This document shows positions 1 to 8,446 of a stretch of 49,540 bases of DNA, piece by piece. Positions within the stretch are counted from its first letter, which is position 1, and the number at the start of each line of letters is the position of its first letter. The stretch lies in NCBI GenBank assembly GCA_049366815.1, contig JBMNCO010000042.1, forward strand, positions 1 to 49,540, read 5' to 3'. The position numbers were made by a program, and so were the translations under genes. The notes under the pieces were generated by a model that was not told the DNA's origin, did no database searches, and was given only the letters and a program-made list of their open reading frames with translations. The DNA comes from CAYNYM01 sp049366815 (GTDB lineage Bacteria > Desulfobacterota > DSM-4660 > Desulfatiglandales > HGW-15).

Positions 1-114
1 ACAGAGTCTAAAATGACGTAAAGTCGTGCCACTTCAGCCCTTTCAAAACCTTAAAGGAAATCAGGAAGTTGTAAATGCAAAACAGTTATCTTCGCATCGA
101 GGTTCCCACCCAGG

Positions 115-298
115 CAGCGGAAAGCAGGGACCGGGATTTTTTCGGAGTCCCGCCTGAGGCGGGATATTTCGGCCCTGAATCAGGACGGATGAAGGACCGA
201 AAGCCCGCAGCGACCGCAGCCACGGATGGCGGAGGGAGCGTAGCGGAGAGAACATGCCGGTCCTTGCTTGGAGCGGCACATTCCATTTTGGACAAGAA
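115..298 (+). repeat. Dispersed repeat family B, copy 1
   Basis: A ~185 bp unit that recurs in the same orientation at 1029-1210, roughly 85% identical by eye. It contains a short perfect hairpin (CCCGCC-TGA-GGCGGG) and an outer inverted pair around TTTCGG/CCGAAA. The unit stays open in one reading frame and could be mistaken for the N-terminus of the methyltransferase that follows. Shorter, decayed relatives appear near 28033 and 49345. Confidence 0.8.
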
Positions 299-353
299 TG
301 ATGTTGCGTATCGAGTCAAAGCATTATCCAGCGAAAAATGGGGAGAGATAGTC

Positions 354-1016
354 ATGCAGAAAAACTGGACAAAAAAAGAAGAGGTACCCTTTGACAAAAA
401 AGGGGCGCAAAGGATGAATGAGACCGCCAAGACGGTTTTTGCCCCTGTTTATCCCGTAATCGCACAAAACGCCCTCTCGGTTACCGGGATCTCGCATGGG
501 GTTTGCCTCGACCTCGGGAGCGGACCCGGCATGTTGGCCATTTCCGTGGCCCGGGCGGCCCCTGGAATGAAAGTCATATCCTTCGACTTTTCAGGCGATG
601 CGCGCGAAATTGCGAGAGGAAATATCAAAGAGGCAGGATTCAGCGACCGCATTGAAATCGCGGAGGGGGACGTGCACGCCATGCCGTTTGAAGACGGATA
701 TGCGGATCTCATTGTAAGCCGGGGATCGATGTTCTTCTGGGACGATCTGAAGGAAGCCTTCCAAGAGATCTTCCGGGTCCTCGCACGAGGTGGTGCCACA
801 TACATCGGCGGGGGATTCGGAAGCCGTGAACTGCGGGAAAGGGTTATTGAAGAGATGTTGAAGCGCGATCCGGAATGGGACTGCTATGCCAAGAAGAAGG
901 CGGATGAGAATGACCTGCAACGGTTCAGGGAGATGTTTGAGGAAATCGGCGTCGGCGCGTACCGGATTATCGACGATGAGACGGGGTTCTGGATCGTTCT
1001 CAAAAAAAGGGCCTGA
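354..1016 (+). CDS. Class I SAM-dependent methyltransferase
   Basis: About 220 residues with the Rossmann methyltransferase signature: motif I LDLGSGPG, an acidic loop ending motif II (ISFDFS), then GDVHAMPFEDGYADL and a C-terminal half of the UbiE/COG2226 type. An open frame extends upstream to 75, but that part is repeat B. The ATG at 354 has GGAGAG upstream at good spacing, so I start there. The gene is bracketed by direct copies of repeat B and converges on the radical SAM fusion gene. The substrate is not visible; the neighbours suggest, without proof, a small metal-binding molecule. Family call is secure, role unknown. Confidence 0.8.
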   Translation: MQKNWTKKEEVPFDKKGAQRMNETAKTVFAPVYPVIAQNALSVTGISHGVCLDLGSGPGMLAISVARAAPGMKVISFDFSGDAREIARGNIKEAGFSDRIEIAEGDVHAMPFEDGYADLIVSRGSMFFWDDLKEAFQEIFRVLARGGATYIGGGFGSRELRERVIEEMLKRDPEWDCYAKKKADENDLQRFREMFEEIGVGAYRIIDDETGFWIVLKKRA

Positions 1017-1028
1017 TGAAAACCCATG

Positions 1029-1210
1029 GGCGGAAAGCAGGGGCCGGGATTTTCTCGGAGTCCCGCCTGAGGCGGGATATTTTGGCCCTGAATCAGGACA
1101 CATGAAGGGCCAAAATCCCGCAGTGAGCGGAGCCACGGACGGCGGAGGGAGCGGAGCGAAGAGAACATCCCGGTTCCTGCTTGGAGCGGCAAGTTCTATG
1201 TTGGATAAGA
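1029..1210 (+). repeat. Dispersed repeat family B, copy 2
   Basis: Second direct copy of the unit at 115-298, starting 13 bp after the methyltransferase stop and ending 30 bp before the stop of the convergent radical SAM gene. It keeps the CCCGCC-TGA-GGCGGG hairpin. Together the two copies bracket one complete methyltransferase gene. Confidence 0.8.
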
Positions 1211-1239
1211 GCGGAATAGGATGTATTCTTAATACTATA

Positions 1240-2979
1240 TCAGGAGACCCTGTAAAATGACCGGTTCGCCCTTTTCGCAACAAATGGTTTGCCGAAGAAG
1301 GCTCTATAAAACCGGTCGGCTTCTTCTTCCATATTAAAATCAAACAGTTCCGGGTGGATGGTGTTGGCAATATGCATCAACCCGAGAATCCACCTGGGGC
1401 TTCCAAAATCCCACAGGGGGAAGTGATCATATATCCGCTTGTTTTGAACGGCGTTTACCTTCAGGTCGTGTTTGATGCAATAGTCGTAAAAGTCCGAAAC
1501 CGGGCAGGACAAAAATCCGGAGATAAAAATGATATCCGGGTTTAGGTCCACAAATTCCTCCTTGGTCAGAGTGATACCGGGTTTCCCCTTCCGATTCAGT
1601 TTCTTGTTCAGGCTGATGCCTCCGGCCGCCTGGACCAGATTGGTCTCGAACCGCTCGGCATTGAGCGCAAAGAGAGGATATCCCATGGCATAGTAGACGA
1701 GGGGACGTTCAACATTTTCGGTCTTGGCTTTGATCAGGGCGAATTTTTCATTGATATAATTCTTGAGAAGAAGGCCGTTTTCAACCTGCCCTGTCTTTCC
1801 CGCCAAAAGGTCAATAATGTCGCCGTAGTTTTCAGGAAGTTGCATGACCTCATGAAATTCCTTGAGATAGTCGGTTTCAATCAGCTCAAACCATAATTTT
1901 GATATTTTTTCGGGGTCCTTGGCCCCGATGCAGACCATGATGGAATGGAGCATCTCAAAGGCACGGGTGGTCCGGTATCCACCGAAGAATCCGTGCTCAT
2001 CATAGCGGATGGGCGTGTAATCCCCCGCTATGGCAGGCCTTGTGCCGCATCGGCAGACGGCATCGGGCATGGCGCTGATAATCCTTGCGCCCATGGGACC
2101 GAAAAATTCCCGCGCGATCACGGTCTGACCGCAATCCGGGCAGCGGGTATTGAGGAGATCCGTACCCGGCGAATTAAACAGGTATACGTAGTTGAGATGC
2201 CTTTGCAGATCCGCACACAGGGCTTCGGATTCCCTGATAGTCGGTTCGAATTCGAGAACAGCCTCTCCAAAAGGCACGAAGCGCATGACCTGCAGAGGGA
2301 TATCCTTTGAAAGGGAGGCCGTAAACAGCGCTGTCTGAGAGACTTCATGTTCAAAACCCTTCATGTGGATCGCAGCCACCTCTACATGAACACCGGCTTC
2401 AAACAAGTGCTTCAGATTTCTGAAAACCGGCGCGGATGAGGGAACGCCGCAGGATTTATACAGATCATCAGAAAAGCCCTTGACGCCGATGTTCACAAAA
2501 TCCGTATAGGGGATAAGCCTTTCCAGTGCCCTGCGGGTCAAATAACCATTGGTTGAAAATCCCACCAATAGACCTCTTTCCTTGGCCGCGCCGGCAAGGG
2601 AAAGGAAGCTGAAAAAGGAAACCGTGGGGTCATTGATGCAGAAGGTGATGCCTTTGCAGTCTTCCTCGACGGCCTTTTCAACCACATTTTCAGGCGGCAT
2701 TTTTATCAGAGTGGCGGATATGGTTTCAGTTCCTGAGGCAAGGATTTCAGAGATGCAGCCGTTGCAGGAAAAATTGCATCCTATGGACGAGACCTGCAGG
2801 AACTTGTGGTTTGGATAAAAATGCAGTGTAGGCATGGTTTCGATGGAAATGGGGAACATTGTAGAATAACTGTCGGCAAAGCGCTCCTCAAGGACTCCGC
2901 CCGTGTTGGCATACATCCGGCAGCGACCCAGGCCCCCCTCGAGGATGTTACAGCCGATCTCGCAAATATCACATTTCAT
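1240..2979 (-). CDS. Radical SAM enzyme fused to a periplasmic-binding-protein-like domain
   Basis: 579 residues. The N-terminus carries Cys3, Cys6, Cys10 and Cys20, then the radical SAM motif CNFSCNGC (Cys68, Cys72, Cys75), resembling the pyruvate-formate-lyase-activase/AmmeMemoRadiSam group (COG1180). Around residues 285-325 there are two more Cys pairs (RCPDCG and CRCG) that could bind zinc or a second cluster. From about residue 340 to the end the sequence looks like a metal-chelate or cobalamin binding protein of the BtuF/FecB type (NPDIIFISGF, then W-D-F-GSPRW). No signal peptide is seen, so a normally extracytoplasmic domain would be cytoplasmic. AAGGAG lies 11 bp before the ATG. Nearby is a FecBCE-type importer. 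Domain calls are good; reaction and ligand unknown. Confidence 0.8.
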   Translation of the reverse strand: MKCDICEIGCNILEGGLGRCRMYANTGGVLEERFADSYSTMFPISIETMPTLHFYPNHKFLQVSSIGCNFSCNGCISEILASGTETISATLIKMPPENVVEKAVEEDCKGITFCINDPTVSFFSFLSLAGAAKERGLLVGFSTNGYLTRRALERLIPYTDFVNIGVKGFSDDLYKSCGVPSSAPVFRNLKHLFEAGVHVEVAAIHMKGFEHEVSQTALFTASLSKDIPLQVMRFVPFGEAVLEFEPTIRESEALCADLQRHLNYVYLFNSPGTDLLNTRCPDCGQTVIAREFFGPMGARIISAMPDAVCRCGTRPAIAGDYTPIRYDEHGFFGGYRTTRAFEMLHSIMVCIGAKDPEKISKLWFELIETDYLKEFHEVMQLPENYGDIIDLLAGKTGQVENGLLLKNYINEKFALIKAKTENVERPLVYYAMGYPLFALNAERFETNLVQAAGGISLNKKLNRKGKPGITLTKEEFVDLNPDIIFISGFLSCPVSDFYDYCIKHDLKVNAVQNKRIYDHFPLWDFGSPRWILGLMHIANTIHPELFDFNMEEEADRFYRAFFGKPFVAKRANRSFYRVS

Positions 2980-3004
2980 GGAATCAACTTCTCCTTGTTT
3001 TTTT

Positions 3005-3083
3005 GTATGAATTCAGCCCATTCCAATAACTGTGTGGCAATCATGATTGCCTTTCGAATTTTTCAAAGGGCTAAAGTGTTACG
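3005..3083 (+). repeat. Dispersed palindromic repeat family A, copy 1
   Basis: First of four copies of a ~79 bp unit (others at 37969, 42570 and 49412). The core is a 16 bp perfect palindrome, here GGCAATCATGATTGCC; in the other copies it is GGAAATCATGATTTCC, so both arms changed together. AGCCC near the left end faces GGGCT near the right end. Confidence 0.85.
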
Positions 3084-3227
3084 TTTTTTGAAGCCTTTTG
3101 AAACGACTTACACCCCCTCTTAATTTTACACAACAGAATACAGATAAGTCCGCATAACAGATTATCTTACCACCACAGAATCGGACGTTACCGATTCATA
3201 GCAGAAAAGCAGTCCTGAAAAAATCAA

Positions 3228-3257
3228 TTGACTCATATATCATACTTGGTATATATG
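3228..3257 (+). promoter_or_regulatory. Putative sigma-70 promoter with overlapping dyad
   Basis: TTGACT (3228-3233) and TATATA (3250-3255) are 16 bp apart and lie ~75 bp before the CcsA-like gene. The spacer and -10 sit inside an imperfect inverted repeat (CATATAT facing ATATATG, 3234-3257), a plausible operator. No Fur-box consensus is seen. Promoter moderately likely, operator speculative. Confidence 0.45.
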
Positions 3258-3328
3258 CAACTGTTTTTAATTCCTCCACACCAAACGAATTTATTAGTAT
3301 TGTCCAAGGATAAAAAGAGAGTCAATTC

Positions 3329-4057
3329 ATGATCGAAACAGTAATGTCTTCCTTTCCTGCTATTTTTACGACTGTGTACGGGTTCAGCCTTCTTTTCCAC
3401 TTCCTGGGGAGAAGGCGACCTCAGGACCTCTTATTGTACCTGGCCTTTATTTTTCATACCATCTACCAACTTTCAACCGGGTACTATGGGGGAGGGCTCT
3501 ATATTTTCCTTCAGACGGTGGAAAATCCCGGCTTCCTGCCCTGGGCTGCAGCCTCTATCCTCATAGCCGGAAAAGTGAAGGGAGACTCAGATTGGGTCTG
3601 GGATCTCTCGCTCGTGGTGGTTTTCATCTTGTCAGTCATAGTCTTGTTGACACCGAGGAGCCTGGCATATTTCGGGCCCAACAAGCTCACGGTCTGGACG
3701 GTGCTTTTCTTTGTCACCAATTCATTTGCGGAAGCCCTCTTTTTCATTGGCGGTCTTCAGGCCCTTCTCTTCCTTTTTGGAAAAGGCAACAGCAGGGTGT
3801 ATCATTGGTGTCTCGTTTACGGCTTCCTATCTCACACCTTCTCCCACGTCGCAGGATCCATATGGTGTTTCCTTGGCTGGGCCAACACCTTTCAATGGGT
3901 GTATGTGCATCTCCAGTCAGCCGGGATCTGGATGTATTACGCCAACTATCTGCACCTCGCCTTTCGCGCCTCCTGGGATGAAAGAAAGCGCGCTTACTAT
4001 GCAGTCGTGGGGATTGTGCTGATAGCATGTTACAAGTATGTATTTCAGGCCATCTGA
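3329..4057 (+). CDS. CcsA/HemX-like cytochrome c assembly membrane protein
   Basis: 242 residues with about seven hydrophobic segments. The C-terminal third follows the CcsA pattern: a helix running into a Trp-rich loop, then ANYLHLAF, and a last helix near VVGIVLIACYKYVF. The family's heme-handling WWD loop (WGxxWxWD) aligns with WANTFQWV, so only two of the three key aromatics and no Asp are kept. AAGAGAG lies 8 bp before the ATG. A ResB-like gene follows after 36 bp, as in cytochrome c maturation system II, but both proteins are short and the loop is altered. The pair may handle heme differently, or serve the adjacent metal-chelate system. Confidence 0.6.
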   Translation: MIETVMSSFPAIFTTVYGFSLLFHFLGRRRPQDLLLYLAFIFHTIYQLSTGYYGGGLYIFLQTVENPGFLPWAAASILIAGKVKGDSDWVWDLSLVVVFILSVIVLLTPRSLAYFGPNKLTVWTVLFFVTNSFAEALFFIGGLQALLFLFGKGNSRVYHWCLVYGFLSHTFSHVAGSIWCFLGWANTFQWVYVHLQSAGIWMYYANYLHLAFRASWDERKRAYYAVVGIVLIACYKYVFQAI

Positions 4058-4093
4058 GAAAGAGCCGGGCATTCAAAACAGGAGTGTGTGATT

Positions 4094-4951
4094 ATGTTCA
4101 AGAAAATTTGGGATTTTTTAAGCCAGTTGAGGCTGTCTTTTTGGCTGATCTTATGTATCACTGCGACATTGACCGCGGGTTCGGTGTATTCACGTCTGAA
4201 CTACCAGTTTTTCGAATACCTGGACACCAGGTCTGTTTTTGCCTGGTTCAGTAAATTCGGCCTGAATAATCCGGGAAAATCGTGGTGGGTAGCACTGCTA
4301 TACACCCTCATGGGATTTCTCGCATTAAATGCCCTGGCCTGTTCCATAGAACGCCTGCGCGCTTTGTGGCCGAAACGGCGTGAGACCACACCAGCAAGGT
4401 TTTTGACCCTGCTTTCACCCTCGATCATTCACCTCCTTTTCGTCCTGATCATGGGCGGGCATTTCCTCACCTTCAACTGCTCGGTCCATGCCCGTTATCC
4501 CATTGAGCCGGGCCATACAATCACCTTGCCGGACGACAAGACAGTGCGGATCGAAGGCATAGATATTATCAATTACCCAAAGGACTCTTACCTCCAAGAC
4601 CGTCTCAGAGACGCCGTATTTTCAATTGAGGTGATGTCGGACGGCGGTAAGGCCGCCTACAGTTTTTCTTTTCTAAAACCACTATTCCTCGACGGCGCCT
4701 TTTTGCACGCGGACGTATCCTCCAAAAGGGTTGTCGAGATGTCCGCCACCGGCGTTACGGTATGTTCCAGGGCTGAAGTGAAACATACCGAAGAGAATAT
4801 ACCTCAGTTCTATATCCTTTATACAAAGGATCCCGGCCTGTTTGTCATTGTCGGCCTGCTCTGTCTGATCATGTGCGCCATGATCTGGTATTACGCCAAT
4901 ATTTTATCAAAAAAGAATGGGAAAAGACCCTGGGGCGTCCGCACGGCCTAA
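4094..4951 (+). CDS. ResB-like cytochrome c biogenesis protein
   Basis: 285 residues. The N-terminus matches ResB/Ccs1: FLSQLRLSFWLIL starts helix 1, a loop follows, then helix 2 (ALLYTLMGFLALNALACS) and helix 3 (SIIHLLFVLIMGGHFLTF). A periplasmic domain of ~130 residues and a final helix (LFVIVGLLCLIMCAMIWYY) complete it. Classical ResB is usually longer, with a larger soluble domain. I prefer ATG 4094, nine bases after GGAG, over an in-frame GTG at 4088. It is downstream of the CcsA-like partner and probably co-transcribed. System II pairs pass heme to apocytochromes; no cytochrome is in this window. Confidence 0.7.
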   Translation: MFKKIWDFLSQLRLSFWLILCITATLTAGSVYSRLNYQFFEYLDTRSVFAWFSKFGLNNPGKSWWVALLYTLMGFLALNALACSIERLRALWPKRRETTPARFLTLLSPSIIHLLFVLIMGGHFLTFNCSVHARYPIEPGHTITLPDDKTVRIEGIDIINYPKDSYLQDRLRDAVFSIEVMSDGGKAAYSFSFLKPLFLDGAFLHADVSSKRVVEMSATGVTVCSRAEVKHTEENIPQFYILYTKDPGLFVIVGLLCLIMCAMIWYYANILSKKNGKRPWGVRTA

Positions 4952-4980
4952 ATGCCCATTTATGGGGGCACCCATGAAGG

Positions 4981-5187
4981 CTACTTGCACCATATGAACT
5001 GCCGGCTTTGGAGGTGCTTGAGGGCAACCTTTATCAGGATCCCCGGTTCCGGGCCTTCACTGTTGTAGAGCATTCTCAAGCGTTCCAGTGTCTCGACGAG
5101 TATATTTTTGTCCATACCTATCTTCACCAGTCCTCCCTTCCAAGGTGCACGTTCATCGGGGGCATTCAACCTTGTCGGAAGGGACAT
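4981..5187 (-). CDS. Possible small or degraded ORF
   Basis: A 68-residue frame with protein-like composition but no family I recognise. A second frame just upstream (ending near 5145) also reads like protein, running into this one across a possible frameshift near 5150-5200, so this may be the remains of a longer gene. No clear ribosome binding site is seen. It lies in the 426 bp between the ResB-like gene and the importer operon. Confidence 0.25.
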   Translation of the reverse strand: MSLPTRLNAPDERAPWKGGLVKIGMDKNILVETLERLRMLYNSEGPEPGILIKVALKHLQSRQFIWCK

Positions 5188-5264
5188 TCACGCCCCCTTT
5201 CACAAGTTCCTCTGCCTTTTGTCCTACATGTTCAACGCAGGAGGGTAGGCTTATCTTTTAATTA

Positions 5265-5278
5265 TGTCAATGTTGACA
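5265..5278 (+). promoter_or_regulatory. Perfect 6-2-6 dyad containing a consensus -35 box
   Basis: TGTCAA-TG-TTGACA is a perfect inverted repeat whose right arm is the consensus -35 hexamer. A weak -10 (TACGAA) follows at 18 bp. It is 100 bp before the metal-chelate importer operon, so a repressor bound here would cover the promoter. The regulator is not identifiable from the site. Confidence 0.35.
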
Positions 5279-5377
5279 CACCAACAAAATTCATGTTACG
5301 AATACCGTCGAATGTCCCTGATAAGGGGTTTTCGGAACCATAGGCCTTCAGGGGCACAAATAGAAAGGAAAAGTTTT

Positions 5378-6484
5378 ATGACAGGGGGGAGAAGGCTTCA
5401 AAAAAGGCGGGGAAGAACACTTCTATGCGGGTTGATCATCATTTTGTCAGGTCTCTGGTTGAACGGAAAGGCCCTGGCCACCGGGGCCACCCGGATCATA
5501 ACGGACATGAAGGGAAGGCAGGTGCAGGTCCCGGACCCCCTGAACCGGATCGCCCTTTTCGGGGGACCAACGGGGCAGATCGCCTACATCCTCGGGGCGC
5601 GGGATCAATTATGCGCCATCACGAATTCCATCAAGGCCTCTGAACTCGTCCAACGCATGGATCCCTCCATCCGGGATCTTCCGGCCCCAAGGACCACCGC
5701 GGGACATATCAATATCGAGTCACTGATACTTGCCTCCCCCCAACTGGTGATCGCCGGAGATCTGGACGGGTCCATTGTCGAGAAGAAGACCGATATTCCG
5801 GTGGCCTATCTGGAAAGCAGCATGAGTCACGGCTTTGATCTCCTCAAGCAGGAAATGCGATTTTACGCCAAGGTATTTCACAAAGAGGACCGGGCGGAGA
5901 GGTATATCGAATATCTGGATAGTATCCTCGGTTTGATCCATTCAAGGGTTCAGGACATCCCTGAGCATGCCCGGAAGGTCGTCTTTAACGGATATAGTCC
6001 CAACCATCTCGTGACCCTGGGTGGAGACACCTTCATGGATCAGCGCATCCAGGCTGCCGGATGCGGGAACGCCGCAAGAGGGCTCACCACAGGCGGGAAA
6101 AAGGAAGGCCTGCATGTGGGGCTGGATGAGGTATCCATGGAAAAGGTCCTTGTGTGGGATCCCGACATTCTGGTCATTGATTTCGGAAAGCCTGAGGAGG
6201 TGTACGCCGATCCACAATGGCAGAGCCTCAAGGCGGTGAAGACAAGGCAGGTATTTTTGCAGCCCGTCGGGGTCTTTATCTGGGACCGACCCACGGCGGA
6301 ATCGGCGGTCCTTTATCCCCTGTGGTTGGCAAAAAAGGCCTATCCGGAGCGTTTTGAAGACATCAACCTTCTGAATGAAGTCAAGAGGTTTTACGGTGAG
6401 ATCATGGATTTTCCCCTGACGGACGCAGAGGCGGACACCCTGCTCGACGCCGGCTATGGGATGAACTACAATATCAGACGCTAG
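5378..6484 (+). CDS. FecB/BtuF-type metal-chelate ABC transporter, substrate-binding protein
   Basis: About 368 residues. A positively charged start, a hydrophobic stretch (LLCGLIIILSGLWLNGKALA) and no lipobox Cys suggest a cleaved signal peptide. The mature start (TDMKGRQVQVPDPLNRIA) is the standard opening of iron-siderophore/heme/cobalamin binding proteins (PF01497), and VLVWDPDILVIDFG is the second family landmark. An in-frame extension to 5264 lacks a ribosome binding site; AAAGGA stands 8 bp before the ATG at 5378. It begins a tight operon: the permease starts 4 bp after its stop. The ligand cannot be read from sequence. Confidence 0.85.
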   Translation: MTGGRRLQKRRGRTLLCGLIIILSGLWLNGKALATGATRIITDMKGRQVQVPDPLNRIALFGGPTGQIAYILGARDQLCAITNSIKASELVQRMDPSIRDLPAPRTTAGHINIESLILASPQLVIAGDLDGSIVEKKTDIPVAYLESSMSHGFDLLKQEMRFYAKVFHKEDRAERYIEYLDSILGLIHSRVQDIPEHARKVVFNGYSPNHLVTLGGDTFMDQRIQAAGCGNAARGLTTGGKKEGLHVGLDEVSMEKVLVWDPDILVIDFGKPEEVYADPQWQSLKAVKTRQVFLQPVGVFIWDRPTAESAVLYPLWLAKKAYPERFEDINLLNEVKRFYGEIMDFPLTDAEADTLLDAGYGMNYNIRR

Positions 6485-6488
6485 TGTC

Positions 6489-7541
6489 ATGAAGACGGAA
6501 CGAGATACATCCTCCGGGCACACGAGCCGATTCATGGTCCGCCGTCACACCTGGATCTACATTTTTCTGTGCCTTCTTGTTCTGAGCGTGGCGGTCGTCT
6601 CCCTTATGCTCGGCCAGGTCAATATCCCGCCTCTTAAAATCGTGTCTATTCTGATGGCCAAGGTCATGTCCCTGGAATCTGCCGTCCCCTCAACCCTGGA
6701 GGCCGTCATATGGGATGTGCGGATTCCAAGACTGCTCGCGGGTCTACTCGTCGGGGCCGGTCTTTCCGTTTCAGGGGCGGCTTTTCAGGGGCTCTTTCGC
6801 AACCCTCTGGTCTCTCCGCATATCCTGGGCGTTACAGCGGGTGCAGGTTTTGGAGCGGCCCTGGCCATACTGTTCTTCGGGCATATCCTTGCCATCCAGA
6901 TCTTCAGCTTCCTCTTCGGACTGCTTTCCGTAACCATGACCTACTCCCTCAGTCGGGTCTACCGGACGACGCCCGTTTTGATGCTTGTGCTTTCGGGAAT
7001 CATCGTCGGGGCGCTCTTTACCGCCTCCACATCTTTTTTGAAGTATATAGCCGATCCGGTCAATGACATGCCCTCGATCGTGTTCTGGCTTCTCGGCTCG
7101 CTCAACAACGTATCCAACAAGGACCTTGTCCTCGTGGCCCCCATCATCATCGGCGGAATTTCGGTCCTCCTCCTGATCAGGTGGAGGATCAATCTCCTCA
7201 CCATGGGAGAGGAAGACGCCCGGGCCCTTGGGGTCAACACGGAGCGGATCCGAATGGTCATTGTGACTTGCGCGACCCTTGTTTCGGCAGCAGCCGTTTC
7301 CATCACCGGGATCATCGGTTGGATCGGGCTTGTCATCCCCCATATCGGACGGATTCTGGTGGGCCCCGACAACAAGGTCCTCCTGCCGGTAACGACCCTG
7401 ATCGGCGCCGCCTACCTGGTGGCCGTGGATACAATTGCCCGGGCGGCATCCGAAAGTGAGATCCCCATCGGCATCCTTACAGCCATGGTGGGAGCCCCCA
7501 TATTCGCCCTTCTCCTGCGCAGGAGCCGATCGGGTTGGTAG
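6489..7541 (+). CDS. FecCD-family ABC transporter permease
   Basis: 350 residues with about nine to ten hydrophobic helices. Family landmarks include DVRIPRLLAGLLVGAGLS, GAAFQGLFRNPL with DILG-type LVSPHILGVTAGAGFG, and the C-terminal GWIGLVIPHIGR, which contacts the ATPase. It would form the inner-membrane channel for the binding protein encoded 4 bp upstream. The ATPase gene overlaps or abuts its end. A weak ribosome binding site fits translational coupling. Confidence 0.9.
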   Translation: MKTERDTSSGHTSRFMVRRHTWIYIFLCLLVLSVAVVSLMLGQVNIPPLKIVSILMAKVMSLESAVPSTLEAVIWDVRIPRLLAGLLVGAGLSVSGAAFQGLFRNPLVSPHILGVTAGAGFGAALAILFFGHILAIQIFSFLFGLLSVTMTYSLSRVYRTTPVLMLVLSGIIVGALFTASTSFLKYIADPVNDMPSIVFWLLGSLNNVSNKDLVLVAPIIIGGISVLLLIRWRINLLTMGEEDARALGVNTERIRMVIVTCATLVSAAAVSITGIIGWIGLVIPHIGRILVGPDNKVLLPVTTLIGAAYLVAVDTIARAASESEIPIGILTAMVGAPIFALLLRRSRSGW

Positions 7542-7546
7542 AAGAT

Positions 7547-8383
7547 ATGGAAGCCAGTATTTCAGTCCGGCACATCGCCTTCGGCTATACCGACAATCCA
7601 GATGCCTCGGTATTCCGGGATGTAAGTTTCTCCGTGGCCAAGGGGGAGGTATTTTGCCTGCTCGGGCCCAACGGCAGCGGAAAATCGACCCTGCTGAAAT
7701 GTCTCAGCGGGCTGCTCCGACCCAGGGAAGGGGAGATCCTCCTGGATGGAGACGACATCCGGTCTCTGCGACCCGCGGATACGGCAAAAAGGATAGGCTA
7801 CGTCCCGCAGTCCCAGGTGTCCGCATTTCCCTATCTGGTCAGGGATATCGTCGTCATGGGGCGGGCTCCGCACCTCGGTGCCCTCTCCTCCCCTTCTGAA
7901 AAGGACTATGCCATCGCCTTCAGGTCCATGGAGACGGTGGGTGTCGAGGGATTTGCCGAGCGGCCTTGTACCACCCTGAGCGGAGGGGAGTGGCAACTCA
8001 CGCTTATCGCACGGGCCCTGGCCCAGAGACCCCGCATCCTTTTACTCGACGAGCCCACCTCCCATCTCGACATGGGCAATCAGATGAAGATTCTGCATGT
8101 GGTGAGGAACCTCTCAGAGGCGGGGCTTGCAATCGTCATGGCCTCCCATTTCCCCAACCATGCCTTACTGGTCGCATCCCGGGCCGCGGTCCTCCATGGG
8201 GGCAAGATCGTGGACCAGGGCGCCCCTGAAGGGGTGATCACGGAATCCCGCATGAAACGGACTTATGGGGTGGATGTCAAGATTGTCCATTTGGGAGACG
8301 GCGTGGATCGGAAGGTCTGTGTCCCCTCCCTCAAGGGCGACACAAATGTAACACCGCTGAATAGAAGCGAAAATGAATTTTAG
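7547..8383 (+). CDS. FecE/BtuD-type ABC transporter ATP-binding protein
   Basis: About 278 residues with Walker A GPNGSGKST, Q-loop YVPQSQ, signature LSGGE, Walker B ILLLDEPTSHLD and switch His in MASHFPNH. An in-frame TTG at 7535, overlapping the permease stop, is an alternative start; I chose the ATG. It energises import with the two preceding genes. The overlap and lack of intergenic space indicate one transcript. Confidence 0.9.
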   Translation: MEASISVRHIAFGYTDNPDASVFRDVSFSVAKGEVFCLLGPNGSGKSTLLKCLSGLLRPREGEILLDGDDIRSLRPADTAKRIGYVPQSQVSAFPYLVRDIVVMGRAPHLGALSSPSEKDYAIAFRSMETVGVEGFAERPCTTLSGGEWQLTLIARALAQRPRILLLDEPTSHLDMGNQMKILHVVRNLSEAGLAIVMASHFPNHALLVASRAAVLHGGKIVDQGAPEGVITESRMKRTYGVDVKIVHLGDGVDRKVCVPSLKGDTNVTPLNRSENEF

Positions 8384-8446
8384 TAGCTACTCAGCTAGAT
8401 AGGCTGTAGGCATTTAGACTGTGAGGTACCGCAGGAAGGGAAAGAA

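Noticed and set aside
75..353. In-frame N-terminal extension of the methyltransferase
   Set aside because: This sequence is repeat B, found again at 1029 without the gene, and the ATG at 354 has its own ribosome binding site.
2980..3328. Cobalamin or other riboswitch before the metal-related genes
   Set aside because: No B12-box or other conserved riboswitch core could be recognised; the structured part is repeat A.
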